From contig VZRZ01001307.1 of assembly GCA_013398175.1 (NCBI GenBank), positions 186,001-250,000 of the forward strand: a stretch of 64,000 nucleotides of DNA. The letters run 5' to 3'. Each line of letters opens with the position of its first letter. Positions within the stretch are counted from its first letter, which is position 1. Made by a program: the position numbers and the translations under genes. The DNA comes from Climacteris rufus. Lineage: Eukaryota; Chordata; Aves; Passeriformes; Climacteridae. This document shows positions 62,874-64,000 of the stretch, in pieces. A model generated the notes under the pieces. The model saw only the letters and a program-made list of their open reading frames with translations. It made no database searches and was not told where the DNA came from.

Positions 62874-64000
62874 GTAAGAAGGGAGGTGCCACATCAGCCC
62901 CTTTCACAGAGGTCTTTTATTGCTTTTTTTTCCCCCCTAATTTTTTCTACTTTCACGCACCTAGTACTGTGTCAGTGATGCTGTTTGACCTGGAAACCTG
63001 AACTAAACAATCCCTTTCATGAAAGGCTTCATTATCCAGGAAGTAACACTGGAGAATGGCTGGGGGGGTCACAGGATGGAGGTGGAGGGATATTTGTTTG
63101 TGCAGAAACGTTTCTCTGAGGAGAAATACTAGGTTAATCTGTAGAGGTTGTGGATGTGCATAAAGTGATCAAATTAAAATGGATTTATCAGATTAATCCA
63201 TCAGTGGAGCCTTCCCCAGCTACCCAGCTGTGCAGGGAAAAGCCACCACTGACTGCTGTTAAGCATAGGTGGATGTTGAGAGTTGGCTGTCCTCGATTTC
63301 TGATAGAATGACACAAGAAAGGGATGGTCAGCAGGGCAGGGTGGGATGGGCTTTGGGGATCATGTGCTTCCCTTGAAGTGGAGCACTCTTGGCTGGGAGG
63401 GTGCTGAAGTGGGTGGCTGTAGCACTCAGGTTGACCTCCCCTCTGTGCAGGCAGCTCTGGGGTCTCTGGGTGGAGGTGCTGGGCTCAGTCAGGCTGTTGG
63501 GGGATGGATGCCCCCAGCCCAGCATGCGCTGGAGGCACAATCCAGAGACTGAGACTCTCTTGGGCCATGAGGATTAATCAGGCCGTGGTTCATTAGTGGC
63601 ACCTTTGACTTTCAAAGTACACTCATGTAACCGAGGCAGAGGGAGACAGGGCAGCTCTCCATGCTGCTTCCCACAGCACTTCCATCTCGTGGATTAATGG
63701 GAGCTGTCAGCCACAGAACCCATCTGCTCGTGTTAGTCAAGGTGGGTGTGATCTCTGGCATGGAGGTATTGTTGGGAGGCAGCATTGGATACTGCCTTTT
63801 CCAGCCCCCTCCCAGGTCCTGGTCCCTAAAACGTGGGAGAAGCACAAGCATTCCCAGCTGGACTAAAACACATCTGCTTGGTGGGAGCTGGAGCATGTAA
63901 ACAACAGGGATCTTGGGCAGGATCCAGACTTGCCAGCATTGTGCTGCTGTCTCTGACCTCCCCGTTTTCTGTCTCTCCTCTATGTCTTGTGCACAGGAGA
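62874..64000 (+). other. DNAH9: DNAH9 intron 36, partial
   Basis: No repeat or exon recognised up to the window edge. The last bases (TCTTGTGCACAG|GAGA at 63996/63997) look like an acceptor, but four bases do not allow an exon call. AAA3 to AAA6, the stalk and the C-terminus lie to the right. Confidence 0.5.

Noticed and set aside
63985..64000. Exon 37 beginning at 63997
   Set aside because: There is a good acceptor-like sequence but only four bases after it (GAGA), and the expected next residues (LVDYR in human) do not start with them.
1..64000. CRISPR arrays, tRNA or rRNA genes, bacterial operons
   Set aside because: None seen. The repeats are CR1 interspersed elements, simple repeats and an LTR of a vertebrate genome.

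Overview
Eukaryotic, almost certainly avian, nuclear DNA. The evidence is 22 chicken-repeat-1 (CR1) LINE 3' fragments with the typical avian 3' end, compact introns with GT/AG boundaries, GC-rich exons and a CpG-island promoter. There are two assembly gaps (317 and 629 N). I see no operons, tRNAs, rRNAs or CRISPR arrays, and no previously undescribed system. The window is explained by two ordinary vertebrate genes plus repeats.

Region 1 (1-7225): the 3' part of ELAC2, the long-form tRNase Z that cleaves 3' trailers from nuclear and mitochondrial tRNA precursors. It is on the + strand. Thirteen exons (465-6599) join in one frame to a stop at 6597-6599, followed by a 3'UTR and an AATAAA at 7200. 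The 5' exons lie outside the window.

Region 2 (7226-8459): a short intergenic space ending in a CpG island. It carries a good match to the 14-bp X-box (RFX site) at 8410-8423, 36 bp before the next start codon.

Region 3 (8460-64000): the 5' half of DNAH9, an axonemal outer-arm dynein heavy chain of motile cilia, also on the + strand. I could place 36 exons with consistent phases. Exons 2-36 sum to 6753 nt (2251 codons) with no stop or frameshift. They cover the N-terminal tail, the linker, AAA1 (P-loop in exon 27, Walker B in exon 28, sensor I in exon 29) and AAA2 (P-loop in exon 32, Walker B in exon 33), up to the junction with AAA3. The gene runs off the right edge. Part of exon 1 is lost in the first gap.

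Repeats: CR1 fragments occur only from the DNAH9 5' end rightward (15 antisense, 7 sense). One CR1 in intron 33 is split by a 538-bp solo LTR of an endogenous retrovirus with a 6-bp target duplication. Another CR1, in intron 22, holds a perfect 126-bp tandem duplication. A 258-nt pure pyrimidine run lies just before exon 17, a TA-rich microsatellite lies in intron 10, and a (CTGT)7 run abuts the exon 34 acceptor.

The two genes are not functionally linked. ELAC2 is a housekeeping RNA-processing gene and DNAH9 is a cilium-specific motor. They are simply head-to-tail neighbours here.
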